NCBI GenBank assembly: GCA_947579665.1
Contig: OX388351.1
Coordinates: forward strand, 4,278,001 to 4,342,000
Direction of reading: 5' to 3'
DNA from: Sympetrum striolatum
Lineage: Eukaryota > Arthropoda > Insecta > Odonata > Libellulidae
DNA: 64,000 nt
Both the position numbers and the translations under genes were made by a program. The notes beneath the pieces were generated by a model. It saw nothing but the letters and a program-made list of their open reading frames with translations, was not told the origin of the DNA and ran no database searches. Shown here piece by piece: positions 42,328 to 57,506 of this stretch; within the stretch, counting starts at the first letter, position 1; every line of letters begins with the position of its first letter.

Positions 42328-45300
42328 TACTATGGAAAAGCAGTGGATATCGGTCACTAATGATCCGGAAAGGTAAGCAAATTTCTATATAGTCAATGAA
42401 CGTGTGATAACTAAACTAAACTAGCTTTATGGTAAAACTTAATCCAAAGTTTGAAAATTATAATAAATATTTGAGTGCATTTGAAGCTTTATTCGCAGCA
42501 GAGATACAATAACCATAGACTGCATTAGAAAGAGATGTTAAATATACGCAGACAACTCGTATGAGCACGCAGAAGAAGATCGTAAGTTTGCATTAGTTAA
42601 GGTCAACTTAATGTGGGACTAAGCAATCCTGTACCTATGTTCATTGATCCCGAGCAGCTGGGGACAGAGAAATTAGAAATCTTTGGATGTTGTTGGATAG
42701 GAACAGGGAAACTGACTACTTCTTTAATATATTAACAGGACTTTCGAGGTAATGAATCAACATACGGTTAGAGTAAATAGTTTTAAGCCTAGAATACTTT
42801 GGAAATATGTAAATAAAATTGGACAAAATTATTCAATTATTTTATAGCCATAATTAACAACTATTGTTTTATAGGTGCCCATATGGAGTGGTCTTCTGGT
42901 AACTTCAAAAGAGAGCTACCCTAGCAGAATAAAATTCTCACTATGGAGTGGTGTGATGCCTCCCCCAGGTCGAGAGATTCTGCCCATCGAGTGGGTCTGG
43001 GTACCACGTGGTAGGTCTCAAATGAATGGTACCATTTTCAGAATACAGTTCTCTTCAGGGGAGGTGTAACGCCTCTCCTGTTTGAGAGGTTCTGCCCATG
43101 GAAAGAGGGTCTGCGTACCTCATGGTATCACTCAATAGAAAGCTACCTTTGGCAAAATAATAATCTCATTGACGATCAGGATTCCAATTGAGATGTTTTG
43201 CCCTTCAAGAGTTTCTGGTAGCTATCAAAAGGGAGATACCATTTGCAGATACAATTCTCATCACCGAGAGGCATTTTGCCTCTCTTGGAAGAGAAGTTCT
43301 GCCCATTATGGGAATAAAACTTGAGGATTTCATGTAGAGGGTCTGATCTGACCTCTCATGTTCAGTGAGACGTTTTAATAATTGATGTGCTTTGAAGAAG
43401 GCATCTTATTTAAGATTATCGTTGGATGGAGGGATTCCAATGCCTTCCCATTTGGTGATGACAAAATAAGGTATGTTTTTCTTAAGATTTTAGAATATAT
43501 TTTTTAAGTATTGGTATCTGATTATCATTAGAAAATAATAATTTTTATGATTAAAATTTTTTCATTGAATATTAATGGTCTCTTTTCTAACCTTTCAGGA
43601 TTGGGGTCCTTATAAATACATTATTGATAATGGTCTACTGGTTTACCTACCTTAAAATCTCCACGTATACCTACGTGCTGAGACGTCTGCTGGTCTTCTG
43701 GTAACTTCAAAAGAGAGCTACCCAAGCAGAATAAAATTCTCACTATGGAGTGGTGTGATGCCTCCCCCAGGTCGAGAGATTCTGCCCATCGAGTGGGTCT
43801 GTGTACCACAGGGTAGCTCTCAAATGAAAATTACCATTTTCAGAATACAGTTCTCTTCAGGGGAGGTGTAACGCCTCTCCTGTTTGAGAGGTTCTGTCCA
43901 TGGAAAGAGGGTCTGAGTACCTCATGGTATCACTCAATAGAAAGCTACCTTTGGCAAAATAATATTCTCATCGACGATCAGGATTCCGATTGAGATGTTT
44001 TGCCCTTCAAGAGTTTCTGGTAGCTATCAAAAGGGAGATACCATTTGCAGATACAATTCTCATCCCCGAGAGGCATTTTGCCTCTCTTGGAAGAGAAGTT
44101 CTGCCCATTATGGGAATAAAACTTGAGGATTTCATGTAGAGGGTCTGATCTGACCTCTCATGTTCAGTGAGACGTTTTAATAATTGATGTGCTTTGAAGA
44201 AGGCATCTTATTTGATATTATCGTTGGATGGAGGGATTCCAATGCCTTTCCAATTGGTGATGAAAAAATATGGTATGTTTTTCTTAAGTTCTTAGAACAT
44301 ATTTTTTAAGTCTAGGTTTCTGATTATCAATACAAAATATTACTTTTTATGATTAAAACTTTTTAATTGAATATTCATGATCTCTTTTCTAACCTTTCAG
44401 AAATGGGGAGCTAATAAATACATTATTGATATAGGTTTGCTGGTGTACCTACCTTAAAATCTCCTCCTAAACCATCCTTTGGAAGAGAAAAATTGTAAAA
44501 TGCATAGTATCAGAAGCACCTTCTAAATTGCTTTGGCAAGATGAGTCATTCTGTACCTAATGATCTTGACTTAGTAACCATCACCTACTACAAAGCTGAG
44601 ATGTAGTAGAAATCGATGAACCAGATACTACAGGTTAGTTTGGGAAGGTTCGTGCAGGCTCTCTTCTTGAATAATCTAAGGTAACTCTTATATCATTTAA
44701 TAGATCCTCATTTCAATATATGTTTATCACTATGCATCCAAAATTGTAATTTCCTTGTTTAATTGCTTTGTAATCATCTAATGTGACCTTAAGCTATTAC
44801 TTTAATTTAAATTGGCATTTATAATTATAATAAATATATTATGCGTTTGTCCTATTATTCCCATATAGAATATGCACTGAATGTTCCTTAAATAATACCA
44901 GAAGCTCCAGAGTGCTGCAGCTTGGGTATAAGGTGGAGAATGGTGGAAATTGATCACTACAGTCTACAGTATGGGACAGTTGCTTAAGAGAGGCACCAAG
45001 TTGCCGAGACATTCATTGGAAGAATGTACGAGGCCTTTCGACGGCTCCTGTTTAGGGCAGGGAAGTATAACGGCAGCCACTGAGTGCTTTAAGGGTAGCT
45101 GCAGGGTAAGATAATATTACATATATTGTTTTCAATTCATTGTTTTTAAATACGTCTCTTAGTTTTCCAATAAAATGCAAGACCTAATCAATTCTTTGAT
45201 AAAGTTTGAATGGTGTTATATCATGTCAATTTATGTTTTTAATCGGTAATGATAAGTTAATTGGGTTTCAAGTATGATACAGTGGATTTAGATGGTGTGA

Positions 45301-47387
45301 TGGGGAAAATCGGGAATATTTTTCATAAGCTCTTGCTCCAGTTTGCCTCTGTTGATTTGTTGTGATTTTCCGTTCGTTCCGTTGAAGTACTGTTAAATCC
45401 TCTCCTTACAAAATATCGTTGCTCCGGCTTTTCCTTTCACATTGCTCTATGCTAGATCTGGGGATACATGAACATAATGTTCTGGGGAGTTCATAATTTT
45501 TTTACATATATTGCATGCCTTATTTGAGTTATAATATATATTTAGATACAATACTAACATTACTGTCAATATGTTCTGTTATACAGGTTGCAATACGATT
45601 TCGTCAATTTGCTTGAGTCAGCCAATGTCTGCCATCTTAACTAGCAGATTATATAATAGTTATATGAATATTTCCAATTGGAGATCATGGACGAAGTTTG
45701 TGGGATATATTTCTGGAAATCTGATTTATTTCAATGATCATCCTTGTGGTTACTTTACATTTAAGCTGTCTTTTGGTTTGCTTTGTTGGATGTCGTTTTC
45801 TTAAATTCAATGAATTAATGGAAGTGTAAAGTGGCAATGGGTGGTCTGTTACCGAAATTTTTTATACACTTTGATTAGCGATAGAAGATTTTACACATAT
45901 GCTATTGCAAACATACAATATACAATGTATTTTAGGTTCAATTCCTTTATACTAATTGGATTTTTACTTTCTCTATATTCATAGTATATAAAAAGTATTG
46001 TTTACATGAAAAAATTTGACTTCGAGATTTCAACGGAAATACATGTTTTGGGGTCCCAAGAATACGTTCTGACCATTTTTGGAACGATGTCTGGGTCCAT
46101 GTGTGTGTGCTTGTGGGCGCTCTAACGTGAAAACTATTAGCCCTATTAGTACAAAAACTTCACATACATACTGTTGTTTGCTAACAGAGTTGATAACTTT
46201 TTGGAGCAAATCCTTAAACCGGAATATGACCTTTTTTATTCTTGGAGGCATATTTCCTTTTTTAGAAATATCTAAAAAATATGAAATTTAGGTATATACT
46301 TTTGTTTTAGTAAATTTTTATTTTCTATAACTGCTGTATTAAACATATTTTTCTATCACTGTTTGCTAACGAGTTATTTGTGAAATACTGATAAACCGGA
46401 AGTATCTGATTATGTACTTTGTGGGTACTGTAATATGAAAACTATTTGTTTTATCAACGTCAAATTTCATACATAGTACTTTGGTTGGTGTCGTTAGAGT
46501 TGATTAGTTTCTGGTTTAAATCGGTTAGCTGGAAGTCGAGCTCTAATTCTCGAGGCTCATTTCTGATTTTTGCAAAATATCTGCATTAATCTGATACTTA
46601 GGTATATACAATTATTTATAAAAGTTTAAGAGAATGCAATTAAATATAACTTTTGTGTGAAAGATATTTTTGTATAACTGATTGTTTAGGAGTTATTCAT
46701 GAAATACTGATCAACGGGGAGTTGCTGATTATCTACTTAAGGAAAAATATGAGACCTAAGTTTTTAAATTTTCATCAGTTATTTATTAATATTATTCTTT
46801 TTCAGGTAGGTAATGGCTATTCTTTACTGGCAACATATCCATTTCCAATAGAAATTGTTATGGGAATTTAATAGGTTCAAAGAAATTCATTGAAATATAT
46901 TCTGTTTTTATACAGTCCTTCGGAGCATAGAGTATGCCTAGCTAGTTTGGTTTGAGTACATTAAATTTTTAACACATGCTCCGCACTGCTTTGGGCACAA
47001 GGTTATGGGTCGATTATTTAGTAGTAGTTTTTCCACAGGCCATTTAGGGAACTTTGTGTGCAAGGGCAAGTGTGGTCTCGTTCGATTGTTCATCATCGTC
47101 CACTTCCATGGCCTCATTGAGGCACTGGTAGCACAAAGTGGTGTATCAAAAATGACTTTATGATGATTACAAATTAAAGTTAGATCTGTTAATCCATCTC
47201 CTATCTATTAAATATTGCTATTTCTTAAATTATATAATCACTGACTCACTCATTCATAGGGGATTAAAATTGTAACCATATTTCATAAGTGTCACTGACT
47301 TGAATTTTCTTCAACGTATTAGCCATAACGTTTAACCACCAAGAAAAAAACGATTCTTAGCTTCAGTGTCATGTGTTCGATGCTGAC
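42328..47387 (+). repeat. Macrosatellite copy 2 (5,060 bp)
   Basis: The first ~4.2 kb is essentially identical to copy 1. Near the end it switches to the derived variants of later units: TTATTTATAAAAG insertion (about 46,613), ACGGGGAGTT instead of ACGTTAAGTT, shortened CTGTTTTTATACAG (about 46,902), and the A-type sites TAATGGCTAT and AATATTGCTA. Confidence 0.92.
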
Positions 47388-50300
47388 TACTATGGAAAAG
47401 CAGTGGATATCGGTCACTAATGATCCGGAAAGGTAAGCAAATTACTATATAATTCAATGAACGTGTGATAACTAAACTAAACTAGCTTTATGGTAAAACT
47501 TAATCCAAAGTTTGAAAATTATAATAAATATTTGAGTGCATTTGAAGCTTTATTCGCAGCAGAGATACAATAACCATAGACTGCATTAGAAAGAGATGTT
47601 AAATATACGCAGACAACTCGTATGAGCACGCAGAAGAAGATCGTAAGTTTGCATTAGTTAAGGTCAACTTAATGTGGGACTAAGCAATCCTGTACCTATG
47701 TTCATTGATCCCGAGCAGCTGGGGACAGAGAAATTAGAAATCTTTGGATGTTGTTGGATAGGAACAGGGAAACTGACTACTTCTTTAATATATTAACAGG
47801 ACTTTCGAGGTAATGAATCAACATACGGTTAGAGTGAATAGTTTTAAGCCTAGAATACTTTGGAAATATGTAAATAAAATTGGACAAAATTATTCAATTA
47901 TTTTATAGCCATAATTAACAACTATTGTTTTATAGGTGCCCATATGGAGTGGTCTTCTGGTAACTTCAAAAGAGAGCTACCCTAGCAGAATAAAATTCTC
48001 ACTATGGAGTGGTGTGATGCCTCCCCCAGGTCGAGAGATTCTGCCCATCGAGTGGGTCTGGGTACCACGTGGTAGGTCTCAAATGAATGGTACCATTTTC
48101 AGAATACAGTTCTCTTCAGGGGAGGTGTAACGCCTCTCCTGTTTGAGAGGTTCTGTCCATGGAAAGAGGGTCTGCGTACCTCATGGTATCACTCAATAGA
48201 AAGCTACCTTTGGCAAAATAATAATCTCATTGACGATCAGGATTCCAATTGAGATGTTTTGCCCTTCAAGAGTTTCTGGTAGCTATCAAAAGGGAGATAC
48301 CATTTGCAGATACAATTCTCATCACCGAGAGGCATTTTGCCTCTCTTGGAAGAGAAGTTCTGCCCATTATGGGAATAAAACTTGAGGATTTCATGTAGAG
48401 GGTCTGATCTGACCTCTCATGTTCAGTGAGACGTTTTAATAATTGATGTGCTTTGAAGAAGGCATCTTATTTAAGATTATCGTTGGATGGAGGGATTCCA
48501 ATGCCTTCCCATTTGGTGATGACAAAATAAGGTATGTTTTTCTTAAGATTTTAGAATATATTTTTTAAGTATTGGTATCTGATTATCATTAGAAAATAAT
48601 AATTTTTATGATTAAAATTTTTTCATTGAATATTAATGGTCTCTTTTCTAACTTTTCAGGATTGGGGTCCTTATAAATACATTATTGATAATGGTCTACT
48701 GGTTTACCTACCTTAAAATCTCCACGTATACCTACGTGCTGAGACGTCTGCTGGTCTTCTGGTAACTTCAAAAGAGAGCTACCCAAGCAGAATAAAATTC
48801 TCACTATGGAGTGGTGTGATGCCTCCCCCAGGTCGAGAGATTCTGCCCATCGAGTGGGTCTGTGTACCACAGGGTAGCTCTCAAATGAAAATTACCATTT
48901 TCAGAATACAGTTCTCTTCAGGGGAGGTGTAACGCCTCTCCTGTTTGAGAGGTTCTGCCCATGGAAAGAGGGTCTGAGTACCTCATGGTATCACTCAATA
49001 GAAAGCTACCTTTGGCAAAATAATATTCTCATCGACGATCAGGATTCCGATTGAGATGTTTTGCCCTTCAAGAGTTTCTGGTAGCTATCAAAAGGGAGAT
49101 ACCATTTGCAGATACAATTCTCATCCCCGAGAGGCATTTTGCCTCTCTTGGAAGAGAAGTTCTGCCCATTATGGGAATAAAACTTGAGGATTTCATGTAG
49201 AGGGTCTGATCTGACCTCTCATGTTCAGTGAGACGTTTTAATAATTGATGTGCTTTGAAGAAGGCATCTTATTTGATATTATCGTTGGATGGAGGGATTC
49301 CAATGCCTTTCCAATTGGTGATGAAAAAATATGGTATGTTTTTCTTAAGTTCTTAGAACATATTTTTTAAGTCTAGGTTTCTGATTATCAATACAAAATA
49401 TTACTTTTTATGATTAAAACTTTTTAATTGAATATTCATGATCTCTTTTCTAACCTTTCAGAAATGGGGAGCTAATAAATACATTATTGATATAGGTTTG
49501 CTGGTGTACCTACCTTAAAATCTCCTCCTAAACCATCCTTTGGAAGAGAAAAATTGTAAAATGCATAGTATCAGAAGCACCTTCTAAATTGCTTTGGCAA
49601 GATGAGTCATTCTGTACCTAATGATCTTGACTTAGTAACCATCACCTACTACAAAGCTGAGATGTAGTAGAAATCGATGAACCAGATACTACAGGTTAGT
49701 TTGGGAAGGTTCGTGCAGGCTCTCTTCTTGAATAATCTAAGGTAACTCTTATATCATTTAATAGATCCTCATTTCAATATATGTTTATCACTATGCATCC
49801 AAAATTGTAATTTCCTTGTTTAATTGCTTTGTAATCATCTAATGTGACCTTAAGCTATTACTTTAATTTAAATTGGCATTTATAATTATAATAAATATAT
49901 TATGCGTTTGTCCTATTATTCCCATATAGAATATGCACTGAATGTTCCTTAAATAATACCAGAAGCTCCAGAGTGCTGCAGCTTGGGTATAAGGTGGAGA
50001 ATGGTGGAAATTGATCACTACAGTCTACAGTATGGGACAGTTGCTTAAGAGAGGCACCAAGTTGCCGAGACATTCATTGGAAGAATGTACGAGGCCTTTC
50101 GACGGCTCCTGTTTAGGGCAGGGAAGTATAACGGCAGCCACTGAGTGCTTTAAGGGTAGCTGCAGGGTAAGATAATATTACTTATATTGTTTTCAATTCA
50201 TTGTTTTTAAATACGTCTCTTAGTTTTCCAATAAAATGCAAGACCTAATCAATTCTTTGATAAAGTTTGAATGGTGTTATATCATGTCAATTTATGTTTT

Positions 50301-52446
50301 TAATCGGTAATGATAAGTTAATTGGGTTTCAAGTATGATACAGTGGATTTAGATGGTGTGATGGGGAAAATCGGGAATATTTTTCATAAGCTCTTGCTCC
50401 AGTTTGCCTCTGTTGATTTGTTGTGATTTTCCGTTCGTTCCGTTGAAGTACTGTTAAATCCTCTCCTTACAAAATATCGTTGCTCCGGCTTTTCCTTTCA
50501 CATTGCTCTATGGATCTGGGGATACATGAACATAATGTTCTGGGGAGTTCATAATTTTTTTACATATATTGCATGCCTTATTTGAGTTATAATATATATT
50601 TAGATACAATACTAACATTACTGTCAATATGTTCTGTTATACAGGTTGCAATACGATTTCGTCAATTTGCTTGAGTCAGCCAATGTCTGCCATCTTAACT
50701 AGCAGATTATATAATAGTTATATGAATATTTCCAATTGGAGATCATGGACGAAGTTTGTGGGATATATTTCTGGAAATCTGATTTATTTCAATGATCATC
50801 CTTGTGGTTACTTTACATTTAAGCTGTCTTTTGGTTTGCTTTGTTGGATGTCGTTTTCTTAAATTCAATGAATTAATGGAAGTGTAAAGTGGCAATGGGT
50901 GGTCTGTTACCGAAATTTTTTATACACTTTGATTAGCGATAGAAGATTTTACACATATGCTATTGCAAACATACAATATACAATGTATTTTAGGTTCAAT
51001 TCCTTTATACTAATTGGATTTTTACTTTCTCTATATTCATAGTATATAAAAAGTATTGTTTACATGAAAAAATTTGACTTCGAGATTTCAACGGAAATAC
51101 ATGTTTTGGGGTCCCAAGAATACGTTCTGACCATTTTTGGAACGATGTCTGGGTCCATGTGTGTGTGCTTGTGGGCGCTCTAACGTGAATACTATTAGCC
51201 CTATTAGTACAAAAACTTCACATACATACTGTTGTTTGCTAACAGAGTTGATAACTTTTTGGAGCAAATCCTTAAACCGGAACTTGACCTTTTTTATTCT
51301 TGGAGGCATATTTCCTTTTTTGAGAAATATCTAAAAAATATGAAATTTAGGTATATACTTTTGTTTTAGTAAATTTTTATTTTCTATAACTGCTGTATTA
51401 AACATATTTTTCTATCACTGTTTGCTAAAGAGTTATTTGTGAAATACTGATAAACCGGAAGTATCTGATTATGTACTTTGTGGGTACTGTAATATGAAAA
51501 CTATTTGTTTTATCAACGTCAAATTTCATACATAGTACTTTGGTTGGTGTCGTTAGAGTTGATTAGTTTCTGGTTTAAATCGGTTAGCTGGAAGTCGAGC
51601 TCTAATTCTCGAGGCTCATTTCTGATTTTTGCAAAATATCTGCATTAATCTGATACTTAGGTATATACAATTATTTATAAAAGTTTAAGAGAATGCAATT
51701 AAATATAACTTTTGTGTGAAAGATATTTTTGTATAACTGATTGTTTAGGAGTTATTCATGAAATACTGATCAACGGGGAGTTGCTGATTATCTACTTAAG
51801 GAAAAATATGAGACCTAAGTTTTTAAATTTTCATCAGTTATTTATTAATATTATTCTTTTTCAGGTAGGTAATTGCTATTCTTTACTGGCAACATATCCA
51901 TTTCCAATAGAGCTTGTTATGGGAATTTAATAGGTTCAAAGAAATTCATTGAAATATATTCTGTTTTTATACAGTCCTTCGGAGCATAGAGTATGCCTAG
52001 CTAGTTTGGTTTGAGTACATTAAATTTTTAACACATGCTCCGCACTGCTTTGGGCACAAGGTTATGGGTCGATTATTTAGTAGTAGTTTTTCCACAGGCC
52101 ATTTAGGGAACTTTGTGTGCAAGGGCAAGTGTGGTCTCGTTCGATTGTTCATCATCGTCCACTTCCATGGCCTCATTGAGGCACTGGTAGCACAAAGTGG
52201 TGTATCAAAAATGACTTTATGATGATTACAAATTAAAGTTAGATCTGTTAATCCATCTCCTATCTATTAAATATAGATATTTCTTAAATTATATAATCAC
52301 TGACTCACTCATTCATAGGGGATTAAAATTGTAACCATATTTCATAAGTATCACTGACTTGAATTTTCTTCAACGTATTAGCCATAACGTTTAACCACCA
52401 AGAAAAAAACGATTCTTAGCTTCAGTGTCATGTGTTCGATGCTGAC
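47388..52446 (+). repeat. Macrosatellite copy 3 (5,059 bp), A-type start
   Basis: A-type markers: TATAATTCAATG (about 47,449), GAGTGAATAG (about 47,833), CTAACTTTTCAG (about 48,650). It has a private 5-bp deletion (CTATGGATCTGG, about 50,509). From 51,300 it turns B-type (TTTTTTGAGAAATATC at about 51,315, TAATTGCTAT, AATATAGATA). Confidence 0.92.
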
Positions 52447-55400
52447 TACTATGGAAAAGCAGTGGATATCGGTCACTAATGATCCGGAAAGGTAAGCAAA
52501 TTTCTATATAGTCAATGAACGTGTGATAACTAAACTAAACTAGCTTTATGGTAAAACTTAATCCAAAGTTTGAAAATTATAATAAATATTTGAGTGCATT
52601 TGAAGCTTTATTCGCAGCAGAGATACAATAACCATAGACTGCATTAGAAAGAGATGTTAAATATACGCAGACAACTCGTATGAGCACGCAGAAGAAGATC
52701 GTAAGTTTGCATTAGTTAAGGTCAACTTAATGTGGGACTAAGCAATCCTGTACCTATGTTCATTGATCCCGAGCAGCTGGGGACAGAGAAATTAGAAATC
52801 TTTGGATGTTGTTGGATAGGAACAGGGAAACTGACTACTTCTTTAATATATTAACAGGACTTTCGAGGTAATGAATCAACATACGGTTAGAGTAAATAGT
52901 TTTAAGCCTAGAATACTTTGGAAATATGTAAATAAAATTGGACAAAATTATTCAATTATTTTATAGCCATAATTAACAACTATTGATTTATAGGTGCCCA
53001 TATGGAGTGGTCTTCTGGTAACTTCAAAAGAGAGCTACCCTAGCAGAATAAAATTCTCACTATGGAGTGGTGTGATGCCTCCCCCAGGTCGAGAGATTCT
53101 GCCCATCGAGTGGGTCTGGGTACCACGTGGTAGGTCTCAAATGAATGGTACCATTTTCAGAATACAGTTCTCTTCAGGGGAGGTGTAACGCCTCTCCTGT
53201 TTGAGAGGTTCTGCCCATGGAAAGAGGGTCTGCGTACCTCATGGTATCACTCAATAGAAAGCTACCTTTGGCAAAATAATAATCTCATTGACGATCAGGA
53301 TTCCAATTGAGATGTTTTGCCCTTCAAGAGTTTCTGGTAGCTATCAAAAGGGAGATACCATTTGCAGATACAATTCTCATCACCGAGAGGCATTTTGCCT
53401 CTCTTGGAAGAGAAGTTCTGCCCATTATGGGAATAAAACTTGAGGATTTCATGTAGAGGGTCTGATCTGACCTCTCATGTTCAGTGAGACGTTTTAATAA
53501 TTGATGTGCTTTGAAGAAGGCATCTTATTTAAGATTATCGTTGGATGGAGGGATTCCAATGCCTTCCCATTTGGTGATGACAAAATAAGGTATGTTTTTC
53601 TTAAGATTTTAGAATATATTTTTTAAGTATTGGTATCTGATTATCATTAGAAAATAATAATTTTTATGATTAAAATTTTTTCATTGAATATTAATGGTCT
53701 CTTTTCTAACCTTTCAGGATTGGGGTCCTTATAAATACATTATTGATAATGGTCTACTGGTTTACCTACCTTAAAATCTCCACGTATACCTACGTGCTGA
53801 GACGTCTGCTGGTCTTCTGGTAACTTCAAAAGAGAGCTACCCAAGCAGAATAAAATTCTCACTATGGAGTGGTGTGATGCCTCCCCCAGGTCGAGAGATT
53901 CTGCCCATCGAGTGGGTCTGTGTACCACAGGGTAGCTCTCAAATGAAAATTACCATTTTCAGAATACAGTTCTCTTCAGGGGAGGTGTAACGCCTCTCCT
54001 GTTTGAGAGGTTCTGCCCATGGAAAGAGGGTCTGAGTACCTCATGGTATCACTCAATAGAAAGCTACCTTTGGCAAAATAATATTCTCATCGACGATCAG
54101 GATTCCGATTGAGATGTTTTGCCCTTCAAGAGTTTCTGGTAGCTATCAAAAGGGAGATACCATTTGCAGATACAATTCTCATCCCCGAGAGGCATTTTGC
54201 CTCTCTTGGAAGAGAAGTTCTGCCCATTATGGGAATAAAACTTGAGGATTTCATGTAGAGGGTCTGATCTGACCTCTCATGTTCAGTGAGACGTTTTAAT
54301 AATTGATGTGCTTTGAAGAAGGCATCTTATTTGATATTATCGTTGGATGGAGGGATTCCAATGCCTTTCCAATTGGTGATGAAAAAATATGGTATGTTTT
54401 TCTTAAGTTCTTAGAACATATTTTTTAAGTCTAGGTTTCTGATTATCAATACAAAATATTACTTTTTATGATTAAAACTTTTTAATTGAATATTCATGAT
54501 CTCTTTTCTAACCTTTCAGAAATGGGGAGCTAATAAATACATTATTGATATAGGTTTGCTGGTGTACCTACCTTAAAATCTCCTCCTAAACCATCCTTTG
54601 GAAGAGAAAAATTGTAAAATGCATAGTATCAGAAGCACCTTCTAAATTGCTTTGGCAAGATGAGTCATTCTGTACCTAATGATCTTGACTTAGTAACCAT
54701 CACCTACTACAAAGCTGAGATGTAGTAGAAATCGATGAACCAGATACTACAGGTTAGTTTGGGAAGGTTCGTGCAGGCTCTCTTCTTGAATAATCTAAGG
54801 TAACTCTTATATCATTTAATAGATCCTCATTTCAATATATGTTTATCACTATGCATCCAAAATTGTAATTTCCTTGTTTAATTGCTTTGTAATCATCTAA
54901 TGTGACCTTAAGCTATTACTTTAATTTAAATTGGCATTTATAATTATAATAAATATATTATGCGTTTGTCCTATTATTCCCATATAGAATATGCACTGAA
55001 TGTTCCTTAAATAATACCAGAAGCTCCAGAGTGCTGCAGCTTGGGTATAAGGTGGAGAATGGTGGAAATTGATCACTACAGTCTACAGTATGGGACAGTT
55101 GCTTAAGAGAGGCACCAAGTTGCCGAGACATTCATTGGAAGAATGTACGAGGCCTTTCGACGGCTCCTGTTTAGGGCAGGGAAGTATAACGGCAGCCACT
55201 GAGTGCTTTAAGGGTAGCTGCAGGGTAAGATAATATTACATATATTGTTTTCAATTCATTGTTTTTAAATACGTCTCTTAGTTTTCCAATAAAATGCAAG
55301 ACCTAATCAATTCTTTGATAAAGTTTGAATGGTGTTATATCATGTCAATTTATGTTTTTAATCGGTAATGATAAGTTAATTGGGTTTCAAGTATGATACA

Positions 55401-57506
55401 GTGGATTTAGATGGTGTGATGGGGAAAATCGGGAATATTTTTCATAAGCTCTTGCTCCAGTTTGCCTCTGTTGATTTGTTGTGATTTTCCGTTCGTTCCG
55501 TTGAAGTACTGTTAAATCCTCTCCTTACAAAATATCGTTGCTCCGGCTTTTCCTTTCACATTGCTCTATGCTAGATCTGGGGATACATGAACATAATGTT
55601 CTGGGGAGTTCATAATTTTTTTACATATATTGCATGCCTTATTTGAGTTATAATATATATTTAGATACAATACTAACATTACTGTCAATATGTTCTGTTA
55701 TACAGGTTGCAATACGATTTCGTCAATTTGCTTGAGTCAGCCAATGTCTGCCATCTTAACTAGCAGATTATATAATAGTTATATGAATATTTCCAATTGG
55801 AGATCATGGACGAAGTTTGTGGGATATATTTCTGGAAATCTGATTTATTTCAATGATCATCCTTGTGGTTACTTTACATTTAAGCTGTCTTTTGGTTTGC
55901 TTTGTTGGATGTCGTTTTCTTAAATTCAATGAATTAATGGAAGTGTAAAGTGGCAATGGGTGGTCTGTTACCGAAATTTTTTATACACTTTGATTAGCGA
56001 TAGAAGATTTTACACATATGCTATTGCAAACATACAATATACAATGTATTTTAGGTTGAATTCCTTTATACTAATTGGATTTTTACTTTCTCTATATTCA
56101 TAGTATATAAAAAGTATTGTTTACATGAAAAAATTTGACTTCGAGATTTCAACGGAAATACATGTTTTGGGGTCCCAAGAATACGTTCTGACCATTTTTG
56201 GAACGATGTCTGGGTCCATGTGTGTGTGCTTGTGGGCGCTCTAACGTGAAAACTATTAGCCCTATTAGTACAAAAACTTCACATACATACTGTTGTTTGC
56301 TAACAGAGTTGATAACTTTTTGGAGCAAATCCTTAAACCGGAATATGACCTTTTTTATTCTTGGAGGCATATTTCCTTTTTTAGAAATATCTAAAAAATA
56401 TGAAATTTAGGTATATACTTTTGTTTTAGTAAATTTTTATTTTCTATAACTGCTGTATTAAACATATTTTTCTATCACTGTTTGCTAACGAGTTATTTGT
56501 GAAATACTGATAAACCGGAAGTATCTGATTATGTACTTTGTGGGTACTGTAATATGAAAACTATTTGTTTTATCAACGTCAAATTTCATACATAGTACTT
56601 TGGTTGGTGTCGTTAGAGTTGATTAGTTTCTGGTTTAAATCGGTTAGCTGGAAGTCGAGCTCTAATTCTCGAGGCTCATTTCTGATTTTTGCAAAATATC
56701 TGCATTAATCTGATACTTAGGTATATACAATTATTTATAAAAGTTTAAGAGAATGCAATTAAATATAACTTTTGTGTGAAAGATATTTTTGTATAACTGA
56801 TTGTTTAGGAGTTATTCATGAAATACTGATCAACGGGGAGTTGCTGATTATCTACTTAAGGAAAAATATGAGACCTAAGTTTTTAAATTTTCATCAGTTA
56901 TTTATTAATATTATTCTTTTTCAGGTAGGTAATGGCTATTCTTTACTGGCAACATATCCATTTCCAATAGAAATTGTTATGGGAATTTAATAGGTTCAAA
57001 GAAATTCATTGAAATATATTCTGTTTTTATACAGTCCTTCGGAGCATAGAGTATGCCTAGCTAGTTTGGTTTGAGTACATTAAATTTTTAACACATGCTC
57101 CGCACTGCTTTGGGCACAAGGTTATGGGTCGATTATTTAGTAGTAGTTTTTCCACAGGCCATTTAGGGAACTTTGTGTGCAAGGGCAAGTGTGGTCTCGT
57201 TCGATTGTTCATCATCGTCCACTTCCATGGCCTCATTGAGGCACTGGTAGCACAAAGTGGTGTATCAAAAATGACTTTATGATGATTACAAATTAAAGTT
57301 AGATCTGTTAATCCATCTCCTATCTATTAAATATTGCTATTTCTTAAATTATATAATCACTGACTCACTCATTCATAGGGGATTAAAATTGTAACCATAT
57401 TTCATAAGTGTCACTGACTTGAATTTTCTTCAACGTATTAGCCATAACGTTTAACCACCAAGAAAAAAACGATTCTTAGCTTCAGTGTCATGTGTTCGAT
57501 GCTGAC
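52447..57506 (+). repeat. Macrosatellite copy 4 (5,060 bp), B-type start
   Basis: B-type markers at its start (TATAGTCAATG, GAGTAAATAG, CTAACCTTTCAG) and A-type at its end (TAATGGCTAT, AATATTGCTA). Acceptor of exon b reads TTGATTTATAG here instead of TTGTTTTATAG. Confidence 0.92.
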